From positions 992,001 through 1,056,000 of the forward strand of contig CP110631.1 of assembly GCA_026210745.1 (NCBI GenBank): 64,000 nt of DNA, in the 5' to 3' direction. This document shows positions 1-11,802 of the stretch, piece by piece. The notes beneath the pieces were generated by a model that was given only the letters and a program-made list of their open reading frames with translations, did no database searches and had not been told where the DNA came from. Each line of letters starts with the position of its first letter. Position 1 is the stretch's first letter. The stretch is from Exobasidium rhododendri. Taxonomy: Eukaryota > Basidiomycota > Exobasidiomycetes > Exobasidiales > Exobasidiaceae. The translations under genes were made by a program, and so were the position numbers.

Positions 1-10
1 ACCTCCAAAG

Positions 11-2237
11 ATGTCCCGTCAGCTCTCTGTTGCAGGACGCTCATTCCCACTACTGGCCATGGGAGCCTTGGGAGCCAGTTGTGTGTGGTCGACTGAGATG
101 GCATTCGCTTCCCCCTTTCTTCTCCATCTCGGATTATCAAAAGCAAAGATGTCAGTGGTCTTCGTAGCAGGACCTCTCTCAGGACTGATCGTTCAGCCGG
201 TCATAGGTCAGTAGCAGCACTTTCCTTAGACCGGTACTTAAAGACGCACATCAGTCTGACTCGAGTCTGACTGGTTTTGTTCCCCATTCGACATCATTTG
301 TCGCTACAGGCATCATTAGTGACGGTAGTACCAATCGATGGGGGAGAAGAAGACCGATGCTCGTCATTGCTTGCTTGTTTTGTGCACTTTCAATGCTCCA
401 GCTTGGCTTTGCTCGACCTCTCGCGCGCATCTTTACGGCTCAGGACTCTAGTCAAACCAATGGGACCATCATCCTCGTCGTCATGGCCATCTTTGCGATT
501 GACTTCTCTGTCAATGCAATCAGTGCCCTCGATCGAGCTTTGCTGCTCGATCTCGTTGATTCCAAGCAGCAATCTCTCGCAAACGCCTGGTCCGCTCGTT
601 TGTCTGGGATCGGATCGATTATCGGTTTCTTTATAGGTCAAGCTGATTTGACCACCATACGTCCATTCTCATACTTTACAAGCCTGTCATCATCAGCGCA
701 AGGCCAATTAGACTCAATCGAGGCCCAACTGCGTTGCGTGTGTGTTCTCGTTGTTTTTTTGCTGATAAGCACGCACGCTATCACTGTACTTGTTGTCAAA
801 GAAGTGCCCTTCTTGCCGTTGCAATCCCCCGCCACGAAACACCAAAGTTGGTGTACGCTTCTATCCAGGTCCATTCGTCAAGCGATCGCAGACCTTTGCG
901 ACGCCGCCCGTAATCTGTCTCGACCCATATGGGAGATCTTCCGAGTGCAGTTCTTCTTATGGATCGCTTGGTTTCCTGTCTGTGAGTGTAGCTTTGGGAA
1001 GGTCCCCGCTTCTTCGCTTGGAACCCAATCATCAACCTTTTCCCCTCTCACCAGTGTTCTTTAGCACCTCCTGGATCAGTGCTTTGACGAGCGACAACTC
1101 GCCAGGAATTGAGTCTGCATCTGCAATACGGCTGGGATCCCTGGCTATGCTCTATCATGCTGTTCTGTCGATCGTTTGCACTATTGTTTTTCCTCAACTT
1201 CTTCAGTATTACAACCGTCGATATCCTCAAACTTCAATGGAGAGCCTCACTTCACTCTGGGCTCTTTCTAACCTCTCACTCTCCACCATCTTGCTTTCCA
1301 CCTGGGTAGTCGAAAAGATCGGCAGCACGAACGGCGCCATAACACTAGTAGCCTTTACGGGCTTTGCATGGGCCCTTACCACTTGGGCGCCCTTCGCTTT
1401 GGTGAGTCTGACAGGGTCTATCTCTCTCTTTCTCTCTAAGTCGTATTGACGAGCGATGCTCTGTCATGTTGTCATGTGTCGGATAGCTGGGCATTCTCAT
1501 ACAGAAGCAGACAAGAAGGCCAAATTCAAATGATCTGAATCTCTACTCGGTAGGACGGCGTTCTAGGGACTCTATTTTCACTCGCGACGACAGAGAGGAA
1601 GGAGCGCCATTTTTGGGACAGGGAACGAACAGCGAAGAGAGAGAGGTGGAAGAACTCGATGATGTGGAAGGCAAAGCAGATGGCTCGGATGATGAAAGCG
1701 ACGTCGGTGTAGTCGAGAGCCGCGGAAGCACAGGTCACGGCTTTCATCAATCGCAGGAAAGGTCGACCCCGCGGACAGCAAGTGTGCGGAACCAAAGTGG
1801 GACCATACTGGGACTGCACAACGTGAGTTTTCCCCACCTCTTCATATCCGGTGGGTACTACAAAGATGTGGATCGAATTCAGTACTGACCGCACGGCATA
1901 TGACATCCTTTTCTCCTTTCAGATCAGCATCGTCACTCCACAATTCTTAACGACGGCCATGAGCACAATGAGTGAGTCCCTGTCGAGCTTCGACTTCTAT
2001 GCAAGTAGATGAATTTCCTTTTGCGCTGAAAGCTAACGACACGCTCGACTAGTCTTCAGCTTCGTAGAACCAAGTCCCAGTCTGGTCGGAGAGCTGAGCA
2101 CGGGGGAAGCAGTGCAAGCCGCACGATCAGGTAACCAGTTTGGTCTTATCTTACAACTGGGTGGAGTTTCTGCCTTGGCAGCTTCTATATTAGCATTCAG
2201 ACTGGCTCGCAACCACTCACTAGCTCTACAGGGCTAG
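11..2237 (+). CDS. Sucrose/alpha-glucoside transporter-like MFS protein (GPH/SLC45 type), possibly 5'-partial
   Basis: Exons 11-206, 310-981, 1055-1401, 1487-1822, 1923-1971 and 2053-2237 join in frame to 594 residues. The first exon carries the family block ending in AGPLSGLIVQPVIG, and the second exon continues with ISDGSTNRWGRRRP, the cytoplasmic loop between helices 2 and 3. About twelve hydrophobic segments follow, with a long charged loop (about residues 410-515) before the last helices and the C-terminal FSFVEPSPS motif. Relatives such as fission yeast Sut1 are proton symporters for sucrose or alpha-glucosides at the plasma membrane; the substrate here is inferred. The reading frame is open from the ATG back to the window edge (Pro-Pro-Lys), and homologues usually have a longer cytosolic N terminus, so the true start may lie outside the window. 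Confidence 0.82.
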
Positions 2238-2297
2238 GATGGCAAGCATACCATTGTATCAATACACGACTGCCCCCAGCCTATCTGACGAGCGTGG

Positions 2298-4319
2298 CTA
2301 AGGCTTGCCGTTCTGTGTCTTATTTGATGTCTTGTCTGCTTCTTCAAGTATTTCCCTCATCATGCTTTGAACAGTTCCAAGAGCTTCTTGAGCAAAATTG
2401 GCCATTTCCTGACCCACGCTTGCTTCTTTTGGCTGGTCAGCTTGACCTTGCTTGGCTTTGCCGCCGCTAGAAGAGGCTTGTACTTGCTGTTGTGCAATGA
2501 CGCTGCCGTGAGTTGCCACTCTCGAGTACAGTGACTCGGCAGTCTGTAGATCCTTAATGCGACTTTGAATGAAGAGTTGGGTCGCATCTCGCTCTGATGT
2601 GACTGCTGGTGTACGTTGAGGAGCAGGAGCAGCAGTGTCCGCCCCGCGTCCCTCCACCAACATTCCGGCATAATTCATCATCGCTGGTATCGAACCTGAG
2701 GGAAATACGCATTGCATGGAAGGAGAGGAGGGGCGGTGAGTCGGTGATCTGTAGTGACCCCTCGGTCACACCGCAGCGGCACTGTAATCCAGCTTACCTA
2801 GCTCGGCAGCCCTTGCAAACCAGTGCTTCGCCTTCACATCATCAGCTTCAGCGCCCCACAAGCTTTGATGTCTCGCCTTCGATTGCTGTAACACTTCCAG
2901 ATCACTGCGCCCGTCGTTGTCCTTTCCGAGCGCTATTTCATTTACCATCTCATCCCGAAGCAGGTAGCGTAAGCCGACATTGTGAGCGCTTTGAGGGTCT
3001 CCCAATTCAGCCGCAGACGTGAAATGATGCAGAGATTTCGACAAGTGTTCGTTCCTCTCAGAAGAAGACGGACTCTTGTTGTCCGCCATCGCTGCTTGCG
3101 TGTGCATCACACCTAAAGCATGATGGGATCGAAAGTTGCCTTTTTTTTTTACCCGAGAGGCAATGACAGAAGTATACGAGCCATGTCAGTCGCACTAGCC
3201 AATTGCGAAGGTAATCTTCCACTCACCTTCCTTTGCTCCCAATTCAAAGTATCCTCTCGACTTTTCTTCATTTACTTTGAAGCCTGTGGTGGTGCCAAGG
3301 TAGAGGATCCCCAACTCAAACCAAGCATCTCCAACACCCATTTGACCGGCCTTAGTCCACAAGGCAATTGTCCGATCCTTCATGATCTCGACCTCGCGAT
3401 CACTCTCCACTCCGCTCTTTCCTGGTACAGGTACTTTTCTCTGAGTACCAGCCATCAATACTCTTCCCATCCCAAGCATACCTTGGGCATCTCCTCTCAT
3501 TGCTAGCGTAGCATATACTCGAATAGCTGCACCCTGCTGCTTCGCTACAGCGGCGACATATTCCTGCGATCCTCTAGTCAGGAGATGAATGCCTGGTGGC
3601 GGAGGTGCTTGACCTGACAGGACCATGGATGCCCAACTGTAGCCTGCTGCGTTGATTCCCCATGCACCAACACCCGCAATAGGAACCGAGGCTAAAGAAG
3701 TGTCCAATTCTCCCGTCGCTGAGACAGAGGAAGAAGTAGTTGGATCGTTCAGCTCAATAGGATCCACTCCAAACGCAATGCTGAAAAGCCGAAAAGCGAT
3801 GGGAGTCTTCCTGGGATCCTTTGACAATCGCAGCATACTGGTGACGAACTGGTGCAAAGAAGAAGCTGGAATGCTGGCTTTCCTGAGCTCCTTCCTAATC
3901 TTCTCATCTGCTTCTTTCTGGAGTGCAAGAACGCTCTCCAGAGAGGAAGCATCCATGGCTATTCTGAGCTGCGTCAAGACGACTTCCACGAGCTGTCTGC
4001 CCAGCGGCTCTGTGATCGGAATGTCGTCATTCGACGAAACAGTCTGGTCGAAGATGCTCTTTGGGACGAGTTGCGAAAGTGATGAGCTCATCTCGGGAGC
4101 GGGCATATGCTTGGTGTGAGGTGCATTACCTTTCTTCGAGATGGAGGCTGGGTCCACCCTGGCACGAGCAGCGACGCAAGAAGAAAAAGACCTGCAAGGC
4201 GAACGAGAAGTGCCGGAAGGGCTACGGCAAGCTCTGACTGTTGATCGACCCGTCGAGCAAGAGGTGTGCGACAGTGACGTTACCGCCCATTTCGGTGCAG
4301 TATTCCAGAGTCGATGCAT
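2298..4319 (-). CDS. Sel1-repeat protein, possible mitochondrial presequence
   Basis: Exons 4319-3227, 3112-2798 and 2695-2298 give about 601 residues. The C-terminal half holds Sel1/TPR-like repeats, for example SRGYFELGAKEG, followed after intron 1 by AELGDPQSAHNVGLRYLL, and AKHWFARAAELG, followed after intron 2 by SIPAMMNYAGMLVEG. Both introns fall exactly between repeat halves, which supports the splicing. The first 65 residues are rich in Arg, Ser and Thr and nearly free of acids, as in mitochondrial presequences. The long frame stays open further 5', but the ATG at 4319 places this presequence at the N terminus and is preferred. Sel1 proteins are usually scaffolds or adaptors; no specific role can be assigned. 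The tail is Gln/Ser-rich. Confidence 0.75.
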
Positions 4320-4638
4320 GGTGTCTGTATGAGGGGGATCTCGCAAGCTCTGCACACAAAGAGAAAATACATGTCGCCTCTTCTGTACTTTCTTCTCAAA
4401 GTGGAGGCAGGCGCGACCTTGGGCGATGCGATGCGCACATTGTTCTCCTTTTGTCGAATGACACAAGATGTAGGACAGGGGGGGATATGCGGATGTTTGC
4501 AAAATGACATCAAGTGGTATGTAGAAAGATGGCAATCGCTATTGTATGAATACAGACAGTGATGCGAAGTGGGTCACCTTCTCACTCGCTCATGACCCTA
4601 CTACTTCCACTGTTCCTCCCCTCTCATTCTCCCTACCA

Positions 4639-7600
4639 CTACGCCTCTGTTTCGTCCAACTCGGACATTGGACCTTCTTCTTCTTCTCCCTCTCCTCCTG
4701 TTTGTATATTTCCGCTCTGATTTTGATCGAGGTAGATGTTGGCAAGTTGCTGTGGACTAGTGGCATCCTCTGGATTTTTGTCCACTCTTCTCTTAAGGAA
4801 GCGAGGAAAACGTAGACTCAGTCCTCGTTCTGCCGAGATATGACCCTTGGCGGCGTTGTAGACCGGCGAGAGAGTGACGTCGGCGCCCCGGATCTCCCAT
4901 ACTTCTCGAGGTTCAAACCAAACGTCAGGTAGCAAGCCGCCCGTGTCATACGAGTCTCTGCAAGGTTGAGTGCGAGCATCGTAGCACGTTTGACTTCCCT
5001 CGACGAATCTGTAAACCCTCAAGCGAGCGTCAGTCCTTGAGCATTTTCACATCTCCTTCTCTTCGCACTCACCGCTCAAATTTGATACTTTTGTATTCTG
5101 CATCGGTGAAGCCAGAGATACACTTGCACACCGCTTGATACTGACCTTCTACCGGATCATATAGAGCGAGCAAGACAGGCGACCACCATGCAGCTTTACG
5201 ACCCATGCCATGCCAACCTAGCAGGAACGAAGTCCACGATCATGAATTACATTTCATCAGTTAATCTAGCCGCTCCTACCCTCCCTTCACTCCCCAGGCT
5301 TCAGATATTTCACTCACCACCAATGGGTACCAGGTCGAGCGAGTCGCCAATACCATCGATATAGTCCTTCTTGACCTTGAGCCAAGATTCGCATCGCTTG
5401 TCTGGCTCATACGTACTCAGTAGCGCCTTGCCTCTACCGTTGACCCCCTTTCCCTTGTCTTGCTTATGCTCCCCCTCTTCCTCGTCATTTTCCTGCTCCC
5501 ACTTTTCCCTGATTTCCTCGCTCACTTCTTCTCCAAGCAGCTGAAACTGCTCTCCTTCGTCACTGTCCTTTGCTTGCTCTGTTCCCTTCCCCTTCCCGAT
5601 CGATTGCTGCCAATGATGATCTAAAGACTTGACCATGATGCTATCGAAAAGAAGTCCAAATCGGAAAGAGTTGAGCACCACCCTCCATATACAAAATACT
5701 GAGCAACCTCACTTACTCACCCTTCGCACTTGCTCTGTCTTGCCAGATTGAAGAATTCTTCTACCTCTTCGACCGAGTTGCTCTCCAGACTCTTGACGTG
5801 GTTGAAACGAGCAATTCTTACATCTCGCGGTTCGCACGGCAGGAACGTTCGATGCAGCAGTGTTCTCCTCTTCCGGAAAGAGTTCTTGAGCAGACTTTTT
5901 CCATTAAGATACATGAGATCAAAGGCAAAGACGCCAACTCTTACCTTGACTTGATTCAATTCAACATCTTTGCGGCTTCGATTGGCAAGCGTCTGGAAGG
6001 GCAGCAATGCACCGTCCAGAGAAAGAGCAACTACCTCTGCATCCATGATGAAGGATCTGACTTGCTCCGCCCCCGTCAAGTCACCTTTGGTGCTGTCGTC
6101 TATCTTCATCAGGAGCGGGATCATGTTGTTGATGTCAGGATACTTGTCCGTCATGTCCTCCAAATGTCGGCTGAACAAGCGCACATACACATCTCCGTCT
6201 GTACCTACCCATCTCCCTTTTCCTCCCCGCAGCATTCTTCGCATTCCTTCTGAGTCGACGTCCTGGCGAGGAACGTAGCATGCATGTATTTGAACACGTT
6301 GGCCGTCGTACTTGAACTCACTGACGAAAGATCGCGGACCCAATTTGGTATGCATCGCTGGCAAAGATCTTGTGATGCTGCCCAACATGGGTGAGATTGG
6401 TGTCCCAACCCGTAGCGGAACCTTTCCTGCCAATCCTTCCAACCCACCGTCCAATAGTGCGGGCACGATGCAGCTGAAATTTGGGTGACGAGCTCGTACT
6501 TCACGAACCAGTCTTTCACATCGGACCAACGTCTCCATTAATTGCATCCTCTTTGGACTATTCCTGTCCTTTGCCTTTGTTGCATTCGCTAGGATGCCTG
6601 ACCTCTGTGAAGCAGTAATCTTGAAATTGCCATCCTGACCAGGACCATCCAACGAAAACGCTCTCGCAATCGCCCCTGTAATCGTTGTCTTTACTGCGTT
6701 GATCCGCAGGTGGCTGTGAAATGTTCGAACAAGAAACCGAGTCTCTTCACCTCGGCAAGCAACAAGTAGCTTGGTAATGTGGGCGAGTTTGGCGGAAGAG
6801 GAACCAGAGCCTGAAATGCTAGCAATCTGATGGAGGGTAGAAAAGAGCTTGACGACTTCGATGGGCTTTCGATTGCCTATCAAGGTCTTGACGTCTCGTT
6901 TCGCTTCAAAAGCGACATCACCGGGGTCACCAGTCTTGTTCCATAGCGTTCGAAGGAAGGCAGGAGACTTGCCGGTCACATCACGGATCGCTCGATTCAC
7001 AACCGAACCTCCTAGACCCAGCTCCACGCCATCGTATGGTGGAGCGATATGATTGCTGACCAGATAGATGGAGGGCAAAAGGGCCTCCGAATCGTACTTC
7101 ATGAGGACTCGTAGTAGATTAGTCAGTATTGTAACGATAGCGAGTCGACTTCTGGTCGCACTCAATAGTGTGAAAGCATAGGCAAGAAGAGCATATGGTG
7201 TGGTATGGACTTTCTCTTCTGATCCTGTCTGAATTTTGATAGGCCAATGACTAGTGTCCACATCTCCCACTTCGAAAGAGAAAATGTCTATGTCCAGGTG
7301 TATTCTGGCAATCGAGGCATCCAAAGCTGTCAAGTCAACAAGACGAGCACTGTCATTTTCAGCTTGGCTGCTTTTCCTGAATACGGGAGCTGTCAAGTCC
7401 TCGGCTGCTTGCACAGGGGAGCCCCGATCTTCTTCTTTGACCACCGATCCATGATGCTCCTCTTTCGCCGTAAAGCTCGAGCCGGAAGCCATCTCGCTTG
7501 AATCATCCTTGTCAAACTCGCTCTGAAGCTTCCTTGCTATCTCTTCATCCTCAATCTCTTGCCTAAGTCTGCTCTTGTCATCATGGTGATTCTCATGAGC

Positions 7601-7720
7601 GAGAGGGAGTGGAGACGAAAGGCGCTTCGAAGCCTGGGATGACGGCGAGGCGAAAAAGGAAGAGATGCGAGCTTGTTTGACAGGCGTTCTTGGGCCAGAG
7701 CTGGGATTGTCTCGTTTCAT
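4639..7720 (-). CDS. CDC9: DNA ligase I (ATP-dependent, replicative)
   Basis: Exons 7720-5721, 5640-5318, 5217-5073 and 5008-4639 join to 945 residues. It seals nicks between Okazaki fragments and in excision repair. A PCNA-binding box QARISSFF lies near residues 16-23. The DNA-binding domain spans roughly 130-400. Nucleotidyltransferase motif I is EFKYDGQR with the adenylated Lys, followed by [25 protein letters not shown], and CEG|IMVKSL across intron 1. [11 protein letters not shown] then leads into the OB-fold domain. The tail is acidic (GEEEEEGP). A very acidic stretch of about 65 residues (nt 5415-5621) is inserted between IMVKSL and [17 protein letters not shown], where human and yeast enzymes have 5-6 residues. 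The gene shares a 261-bp promoter with the divergent gene at 7982. Confidence 0.95.
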
Positions 7721-7981
7721 TCAACGTAAGGACTGTCCACCTCCTCGGCCTGAGTGGCGATCGTCCTGCTGGGTATGGAAAGGTCAAAGGATTGCTTGAA
7801 AAGCATTCAACGCCGCCCTCGACACTTTTCCCCGAATGTTGGAGTGGAGGGCCGAACGCATGTAGGCGTCCAGACCTTCGAGCCCTGCAGAAGCAATTGA
7901 GTCTTATTTAGGAATTCACGTTGATATGATGCTTCACGCCTCTCCCGCCCGCCCCCTCATTCTCCCCTGCAGATCGTATCA
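7721..7981. promoter_or_regulatory. Bidirectional promoter, DNA ligase I / Med27-like gene
   Basis: Only 261 bp separate the divergent start codons of DNA ligase I (7720, minus) and the Med27-like gene (7982, plus). No ACGCGT cell-cycle box is visible in it, although ligase I genes in yeasts are often controlled through such boxes. No other clear motif was found. Confidence 0.5.
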
Positions 7982-9396
7982 ATGGAGACCAGCACAGAAG
8001 GTGATGTCGCTACTTCATCGCAACTATCGTACAGCACGCTGCAAATTCAGTCGGCGATTGATCAGCTCACATACTTGCATCGCATCCTGCAAGGGGATGA
8101 CAACATGTCCTTGACGGAGCTCCTGGCTTCGACCAGTGCTTCTGGCCAATCGGCATCCTTACCCTCGGGCGGACTTGCAAAGGCACTGCCCTCCCTGGTT
8201 GGCTTGCTGCTGCCAAGCTGTGGAGAAAACAACTCGGAAATGAAGCTCGGAAGTAGCGAAATTACTCCGTCTCAAAGGCTGCTCCTGGCTAAAACCGCAG
8301 CGTTCCAACCTCGACGATATCTTGCCATGACATCTGAGCTCAACTCGAGGATCTCAAATCCACAGGGCGAAATGCAGCAAGCGATTAGACTGGCAGAGTC
8401 GCTTATCGAGCACTCAGATCTAGTCTCCACAAAGAAAAGACAACGAGAGAGGATCTTGCAAGACCGAAAACGGCGTAAGATCGCTTCTGACGCACAGCAA
8501 ATGATCTTCAAGCAGGAGGCTGCCAAGGATATCTTACTGTCTCATCGGCAGCCAGAAGCAGCAAGATTCACATCTTATATGCCACATCTGCTCCCGATCG
8601 CGATACAGGGGCAAGAAAAACAGAGACTAGTAGAGTGTCCTGAGAAATGCCAAGTCATTTCGCTCCTCAGAGCTTGGAAAAGTGAATTGTCAACGGTGGA
8701 CGCTGTAGCATTTAAACGCTTCAGAGTGAAAGTCCAGCACTGGGAGCAAGGTGGCAAGGGTCCCAAAAGCTTGCTGCGGATGGAAATACAGCAAGTCGGA
8801 TCTGCGTGGTTGTGGGTGCAATTCGTTCACTATCCATCCTCTGGTTGGCTTGCTCGGGTCCACCGAGTCAACGTTCTTGCTGAAAGTGAAGTCGAAGGAG
8901 TGAGTAGAAGAAACAAACGCCCAAGGCACGCTCTCATCAGCCCCGAACTGACTAAAAGGACTTATTCACTCCCAAGCCTCGATGGCTTGATTCCCTGTCG
9001 ACGGCTTTGCTAACGTCATCCTTCCCTCTTTACCGTCGAATTACTTCGCTACTTCACACGAAGCTCATCGGACTGAGAAGCTATCCGAGTAGGCCCTGGG
9101 CGCATCTGATAGCTTCCCTCTCTGCCCTGTCCTCACTGTGCTGCCTACATGAAGGACTGTCTCCAGACTTTCAGCACGTCGGGGGAGCATTCTTGCGAGG
9201 GCAAGAAAACATCCTCAAAGCGCTGATCCATCTTGATACGGCTGACGAAGCTGACGTCAACCCGACAGAGGAAGCCGACCATGATATCGAGGGAAGGAGC
9301 AAGAGTATACAGGCAACGCCAAATAAGAGTGCTGTAGATGACGACGCTGACTGCCAATCCCCTCAAAGTGCTCTGTTCAGTGATCAAATGGTTTAG
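7982..9396 (+). CDS. Putative Mediator subunit 27-like protein
   Basis: Exon 1 is 7982-8899 and exon 2 most likely 8977-9396, giving 445 residues. An earlier acceptor at 8958 is also in frame, but it lies too close to the likely branch site CTGAC. The protein is helical and mostly polar. Around residues 155-170 it has a basic stretch (KKRQRERILQDRKRRK). The C-terminal part (FPLYRRITSLLHTKL, then SSLCCLHEGLSPDFQ) lines up by eye with the end of metazoan MED27 (FQKVTDHATTALLHY, then PCQRCGKFLQDGLPPTW), although only part of the zinc-finger-like Cys pattern is kept. MED27 belongs to the Mediator tail that links activators to RNA polymerase II. The match is weak, so this could be an unrelated nuclear protein. 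The last 50 residues are acidic and probably disordered. Confidence 0.45.
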
Positions 9397-9622
9397 ACTC
9401 ACGAAGGAAGGCTTCCGGTGCTATCAAGTTGTAACAAATACATTGTATTGTGGGACCGAACGGCCCCCTGTCCGTTGCTTCTTTGCCCGTATTGGATGAA
9501 TGTCGCACAGCTATAATTACATGATGAGAAAGAGGGAGAAGAAGGACCTTTCAGAATTCTTGACTCCTGAGTACGGAAAGAGAAAAGGGAAAAGCACAGA
9601 GACCGGTCTAGCTTCCTCTCCC

Positions 9623-11011
9623 TTAGTAGAATGGGGAATTGTCGTGCAAATTTTGACGAAGACAAGCTTCAGAGCGAGATCGTCGATGCCCGGTACGTTC
9701 TGCTGTCGGATGCGATTGGATAGAAGTCGAAGAAGCCTCCAGTGGGCGATTGGTCTGAAAGTCCTGTGATGCATTCGAGTAGTCGAACTCTCGATTCAGT
9801 CCATCACTTGCGTATGACAGTAATGTTTCCCCCTCGGCAGGCCGAAAGCTGATGACTTCTTCCACCTCGTCGTTCTCCTCTTCGCCAAAAGGTGTGCGTT
9901 GCGACCGGCTTGATTGTCGGGGCGTCGGTGGGATAGCATTACGATCCGTTGTGGCAGAGGAGAATGTCAGACGACTGCCTTGAGAGTCGTGTCGGGTCGT
10001 CAAAATTCTGGCTCCGTTGGAAGGCGCCAGTCGTCCTTCGTCAGCGTACTTTGGCAGTGCTTTTTTCTCGTACTCGCTATAGCCGTAGCTTGGCAAATCG
10101 CCGTCCTTTGATTCATTGTCGTACCGTCTCGTTTTGGTGCGTCGGCGTCCTGTCCGATTGGAATGTACGTTGTCGTTGCAGTCATTCGATACCAGTGGAG
10201 TCGTCTGCAAACCAGGTGCCAATCTGCTCATGTATGACCAGCCAGCATCGCCTTCTCGACCGAGTATAGCTTGACCTTCAGCTCTACCATCTTCACTGAA
10301 TAGGGTGACCACTCGATGTCGGTCTAGCCTCTCTCCCATCTCTCCGATTCTGTGTGCCATGATCGTGTCTTTCGAGGTGTCTTCCGTGGCGTGATTCTTT
10401 GCCTCTCTTCTTCTCCTCCAGTACATGATCAGTATCAAGGCTACCAGTGCTAACAAGAGGCCTCCTAACACTCCAGCGATAACAGACACTTCTGTCGTCT
10501 TCGTCTTGTGATGACTCGCATTTTGAGCTGAAGCTGGATCGCTGAAGCCATTGTCGTTCCCTCCGTCGCTGTCGCTGCTCGAAGGCTGATCTGTCACCCC
10601 ACCTTTATGCTTCTTCGTGTCGGATGTGAGTGGGAGACAGGAAGTGTCGTTTGTCGGCGAGGAATCAATTGCTAGTTCGTTGGTCGATTTCCGTTTGGTC
10701 GACCGATCGGTAATGAGGATGGTGATGTTCTCTCCAGCTGAGACATTCACAGCCGGCCAGGTCCATGAAGTGACGGTAGTCGGCAAGGTGACGTTCACCA
10801 ATGCTTTCCCGACACCCTCCTCGCGAATGAGAATCGAAACATTTCCCTTGCTCTGATTCAGACCGATTATAGCAGGAAGACATTGTTCAAAGCTTTCCGG
10901 CAAGGAGACATTGAGGGAACGGACCACACCCGTCATTATCAGGAGCATACTGACGTGCAAGATTGCCGCTCGAATGGGGCGTGATGTAGCCCCATGCTGT
11001 AAGATGTGCAT
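9623..11011 (-). CDS. Single-pass membrane protein with signal peptide, unknown function
   Basis: One uninterrupted exon encodes 462 residues. A hydrophobic N-terminal segment (about residues 16-31) looks like a signal peptide. The ectodomain has many N-glycosylation sequons (NVS, NVT, NIT, NDT, NAS) and a Ser/Asp-rich stalk. It ends in one transmembrane helix around residues 178-199 (VLGGLLLALVALILIMYW) followed by RRRR, a stop-transfer signal. The cytoplasmic half is long, charged and probably disordered. This layout is common among fungal cell-surface proteins of the Mid2/dystroglycan-like sort, but no domain is recognised, so no function is claimed. The promoter lies in the 0.8 kb gap upstream. 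Confidence 0.75.
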   Translation of the reverse strand: MHILQHGATSRPIRAAILHVSMLLIMTGVVRSLNVSLPESFEQCLPAIIGLNQSKGNVSILIREEGVGKALVNVTLPTTVTSWTWPAVNVSAGENITILITDRSTKRKSTNELAIDSSPTNDTSCLPLTSDTKKHKGGVTDQPSSSDSDGGNDNGFSDPASAQNASHHKTKTTEVSVIAGVLGGLLLALVALILIMYWRRRREAKNHATEDTSKDTIMAHRIGEMGERLDRHRVVTLFSEDGRAEGQAILGREGDAGWSYMSRLAPGLQTTPLVSNDCNDNVHSNRTGRRRTKTRRYDNESKDGDLPSYGYSEYEKKALPKYADEGRLAPSNGARILTTRHDSQGSRLTFSSATTDRNAIPPTPRQSSRSQRTPFGEEENDEVEEVISFRPAEGETLLSYASDGLNREFDYSNASQDFQTNRPLEASSTSIQSHPTAERTGHRRSRSEACLRQNLHDNSPFY

Positions 11012-11802
11012 CTTGTTGATGCTAAATACCGGGAGATAAACGCTGTCTCAAGTGCGTCCTTCAGATGAGACAGAAGAGAAGGTATGTGTGAAGGGCGAAG
11101 GGGGACTGCAATTGTATCGGGGGGGTGGAAACGAAAGTCGAAGCCAACGGCGGAAGGTATGGTTTTTGGAGAGGAATTATGCTAGTGAAGCAACGAGGAT
11201 AATTTGAGGTTGTGATGTGAGCACAAGGGGGAGACCGACCGTGTGTGTCTCTCTCCCTTAGTGCGAAAATATTCCGAACAAGGCTGTTGTAGTCAAATGC
11301 TTCAAACTTGAAATATATCTTACTCACCCTAATTCACCCTGAGATTGGCGCGTACAAACGTAGACCTACTTCACCAATCCGACACGGTATCGATACGGTA
11401 GACCCCCGCTGCGTGATGGAGCCACCTGTGCACGTGTCAAAGCGCGGGGCGTCTGTGACTGGCGGCCACCGCAAGTGAATTCCAAATTCAGGGCACCTGC
11501 AGATGCGCATTCTCCCTCTCACCACGACTTTAATACATCTTCGGATGTCGGTGATCGTGAGAGCAATTCAGCTTTGCCAACCTCAAAAGATGGAAAAGGT
11601 AGACGTTTCTATTGCATCCTTCTTCTGCTCTCTCCCTGAGGATCTTTCTTCTGCTCTCTGTCTTTTACTACTTTACTGTACTGGGACTGGGCACACAAAA
11701 CACACGATAAGTCTCGAGAGGGTATTATGCGCATTCAATTGAAAGGAGATACAGAGAAGGAATCCAGATATCCTTTTGTAGAGAATCATTTGAGGTTATC
11801 AC
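11012..11802. other. Intergenic, no gene seen
   Basis: This 0.8 kb contains the promoter of the membrane-protein gene (minus strand) and the 3' side of the ferritin-like gene. Short open frames lack known motifs and overlap on both strands, so none is called. Confidence 0.5.

Noticed and set aside
5730-6519. Open frames antisense to DNA ligase I (for example 5798-6253 plus)
   Set aside because: They overlap the strongly conserved ligase exon on the other strand and have no domain; they are shadows of its codon pattern.
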